Position numbers and translations under genes: made by a program. The notes below the pieces were generated by a model. That model had not been told where the DNA came from and did not search any database. It saw nothing but the letters and a program-made list of their open reading frames with translations. DNA of 41,786 nucleotides from Kribbella pittospori (GTDB lineage Bacteria; Actinomycetota; Actinomycetes; Propionibacteriales; Kribbellaceae): NCBI RefSeq assembly GCF_004331465.1, contig NZ_SJKB01000034.1, forward strand, positions 1 through 41,786, given 5' to 3'. Positions within the stretch are counted from its first letter, which is position 1, and each line of letters starts with the position of its first letter. Shown one piece after another: positions 40,411 to 41,786 of this stretch.

Positions 40411-41132
40411 GACTTCCGGTTGATCAGGACCTCGATCCCGTCCAGGATCCGGGTCAGCCCGAACTCGAGGTCGTCGTCGACGCCGTCCTCGTACTCCTGG
40501 TTCGTGTAGAGCGCGGTGATCATCGGGTAGCCGCCCTCGATCAGCCGCGGCACCAGGAACCTGCCGACCTGCTCGGCCTGCACCGGGGTGTTGTCGCTGG
40601 CCTCGAGCTGGCGGACCAGGCTCGCGTGGTTGCGGGCGTACCCGTCCAGGATCATCAGACAGCCGAGATTGTCGTGCTGGTTGAGACCGGTGCTGTCCAG
40701 TGCCGCGAGCATGGCCTCCATCCAGCGCAGCAGGTTCGGTGTCATCGGCGCGCCGCGGATCGGGATCTCGAGCAGCCACGGACGTTCCGCGTACCGGTCG
40801 ACCTGGGCGTGCACCCAGGCGGTCGCGGCCTCCCGCCAGCCGGACGGCAGTTCGGGCGGCGGCCCGAAGGCCTTGTCCTGGACCAGCACGATCAGCTCGT
40901 CCTTCGACCGCACGTAGCGGTACATCGCGTTCGTACTGACGCCGAGCCGGGCCGCGATCCGCTGGAGCGACACCGCCTCGAACCCGTGGCTGTCGCCGAA
41001 CTCGATCCCGGTCGCCACGATCTGCTCGACCGACAACCCCGGCTTCGGCCCGCGCCGCTGCACCGGTTGCACGCCCCAGGACAGGGCGAGACCCGGCGGC
41101 AACTCTCCGCGGTCCTCGGTCATGCACTCCAT
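40407..41132 (-). CDS. TetR-family transcriptional regulator
   Basis: This 241-residue regulator has an N-terminal HTH (about 33-80, GLSVEQIVATGIEFGDSHG... RIAARLGVSTNAMYRYV) and a TetR_C_1-type helical ligand domain. It belongs to the same subgroup as the MFS regulator. ATG 41132 is the first in-frame start; ATG 41123 is possible and has GGAG very close to it. It is divergent from the DUF1707 protein gene, with a perfect palindrome in the gap, so that gene and itself are the likely targets. The ligand is unknown. Confidence 0.9.
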   Translation of the reverse strand: MECMTEDRGELPPGLALSWGVQPVQRRGPKPGLSVEQIVATGIEFGDSHGFEAVSLQRIAARLGVSTNAMYRYVRSKDELIVLVQDKAFGPPPELPSGWREAATAWVHAQVDRYAERPWLLEIPIRGAPMTPNLLRWMEAMLAALDSTGLNQHDNLGCLMILDGYARNHASLVRQLEASDNTPVQAEQVGRFLVPRLIEGGYPMITALYTNQEYEDGVDDDLEFGLTRILDGIEVLINRKS

Positions 41133-41147
41133 CTTCGCGCATCACGG

Positions 41148-41173
41148 CCCCTGTTCAGAGGGGTGCTAGCACC
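41148..41173. promoter_or_regulatory. Palindromes in the TetR / DUF1707 gap
   Basis: CCCCT-GTTCAG-AGGGG (41148-41163) overlaps the perfect 12-bp palindrome GGTGCTAGCACC (41162-41173). The gap between the divergent genes is 133 bp. The second palindrome is a good candidate for the operator of the neighbouring TetR-type protein. I cannot place the promoters with confidence. Confidence 0.5.
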
Positions 41174-41265
41174 ACCGGAGAAACGGGTCCTGAGCACCGG
41201 GCGGAGGAAACTGCTCAACCCATACGCTGTTTCTCGTCACACCATCCCTCGAAAGGAATCCTCCG

Positions 41266-41691
41266 ATGAACACCATGCTCGAACCGCTGCTGCTGCCGAA
41301 CCAGGTCGACCTGAGCGAGAACGACCGCCGTACGGCCGTCGCCAAGCTCGACCGGGCCGTCCGGAAGGGCGCCTTGACCCCGCCGCAGGCCGGCGACCGG
41401 CAGGATCTGCTGCTCGAGGCCCGCACCCGCGGTGACCTCCACCAGGTCTTCGACGGCATGGCCGACGCGCTCCCGCCCCGCGGTCTCACCGTCGCGCTGC
41501 GAGCGGTCAGCGCCGTCTGGCTGCTCACCTGCGTCGTGCAGTTCGTGATCTGGGTCGTCCTGGCCGCCTTCGGTCACTTCGACTGGCCGTGGTGGCTGTG
41601 GTCGGACATCGGCCTCGGCCTGGTCGTCGCCGTCACGTGGTGGACCAACGAGTCCTACTACCGCAAGACCGAAGTTCTGGTCACCCAATGA
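41266..41691 (+). CDS. DUF1707-type protein with two membrane helices
   Basis: This 141-residue protein has an N-terminal DUF1707-like helical domain (about 15-65: SENDRRTAVAKLDRAVRKGALTPPQAGDRQDLLLEARTRGDLHQVFDGM) and two hydrophobic segments (about 78-102 and 108-128). Such proteins are common and uncharacterised in actinobacteria. AAGGA lies 8-9 nt before the ATG. The adjacent TetR gene may control it. Confidence 0.75.
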   Translation: MNTMLEPLLLPNQVDLSENDRRTAVAKLDRAVRKGALTPPQAGDRQDLLLEARTRGDLHQVFDGMADALPPRGLTVALRAVSAVWLLTCVVQFVIWVVLAAFGHFDWPWWLWSDIGLGLVVAVTWWTNESYYRKTEVLVTQ

Positions 41692-41708
41692 GATTCCCTA
41701 GGTCAACC

Positions 41709-41786
41709 TCAGGGCGCGATTTGCATGGCGCCTCCGTGGAGCTGGGGGTTGTAGGTGGTGTGGTTTTGCCAGCAGCGCCAGATGAC
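41709..41786 (-). CDS. C-terminal end of an unidentified gene (partial)
   Basis: The last 25 codons of a minus-strand frame end in TGA at 41709. Nearly all third positions are G or C, and the peptide VIWRCWQNHTTYNPQLHGG followed by AMQIAP looks coding. The short tail is not enough to name it; a mobile-element transposase tail is a possibility, nothing more. The rest of the gene lies beyond the right edge. Confidence 0.55.
   Translation of the reverse strand, partial: VIWRCWQNHTTYNPQLHGGAMQIAP

Overview
The window is high-GC DNA with strong third-position G/C bias, GTG and TTG starts, many 4-nt start/stop overlaps and actinobacterial gene orders: argC-J-B-D-F-R-H, infC-rpmI-rplT with a DUF1844 gene next to it, and a sigma-J/ECF41 pair. 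The organism is an actinobacterium. Protein flavour suggests Propionibacteriales, perhaps Kribbella or a relative, but this is inference and no 16S sequence is present. The left edge cuts the leader of an rRNA operon that runs off the window; its conserved pre-16S element and two promoters are visible on the minus strand just beyond tyrS.

Layout from left to right. 1-2.8 kb: rRNA leader, tyrS and an App1-type phosphatase, all minus. 2.9-3.9 kb: a luciferase-like flavoprotein on plus. 3.9-11.9 kb: a minus-strand arginine operon argC-J-B-D-F-R-H followed by a DNA-3-methyladenine glycosylase; argG is absent. 12.0-14.1 kb: a CxxC carboxymuconolactone-decarboxylase-like protein coupled to an ECF41 sigma factor, then a GNAT acetyltransferase. 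14.3-23.4 kb: a cell-wall-anchored CshA-like adhesin of about 1930 residues, a large multi-pass membrane protein and a polyprenyl-phosphate glycosyltransferase. 23.4-28.7 kb: a gamma-glutamyltransferase-like protein and pheT-pheS. 28.8-31.1 kb: a drug-efflux MFS gene divergent from its TetR regulator. 31.1-34.1 kb: infC-rpmI-rplT-SpoU methyltransferase and the divergent DUF1844 gene. 34.2-40.4 kb: a second luciferase-like protein, a sugar ABC importer without ATPase, its LacI regulator and an intracellular GH5-like hydrolase. 40.4 kb to the end: a TetR regulator divergent from a DUF1707 membrane protein, then the tail of an unidentified minus-strand gene.

How the genes work together. The arg genes carry glutamate-derived acetylornithine to ornithine, citrulline and arginine under ArgR, with a candidate ARG box on the argC promoter. 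The ABC importer, LacI repressor and cytoplasmic glycosidase form a compact sugar-uptake regulon, supported by near-identical operator-like palindromes in front of the binding-protein gene and of the hydrolase gene. The MFS/TetR pair shares a 39-bp near-perfect palindrome that covers the MFS start codon. The adhesin next to two membrane glycosyltransferase-type genes is the least ordinary part and may be a surface-adhesion or glycosylation module. A recurrent theme is a TAnnnT-type -10 box only 6-7 nt before a start codon, which suggests many leaderless mRNAs.
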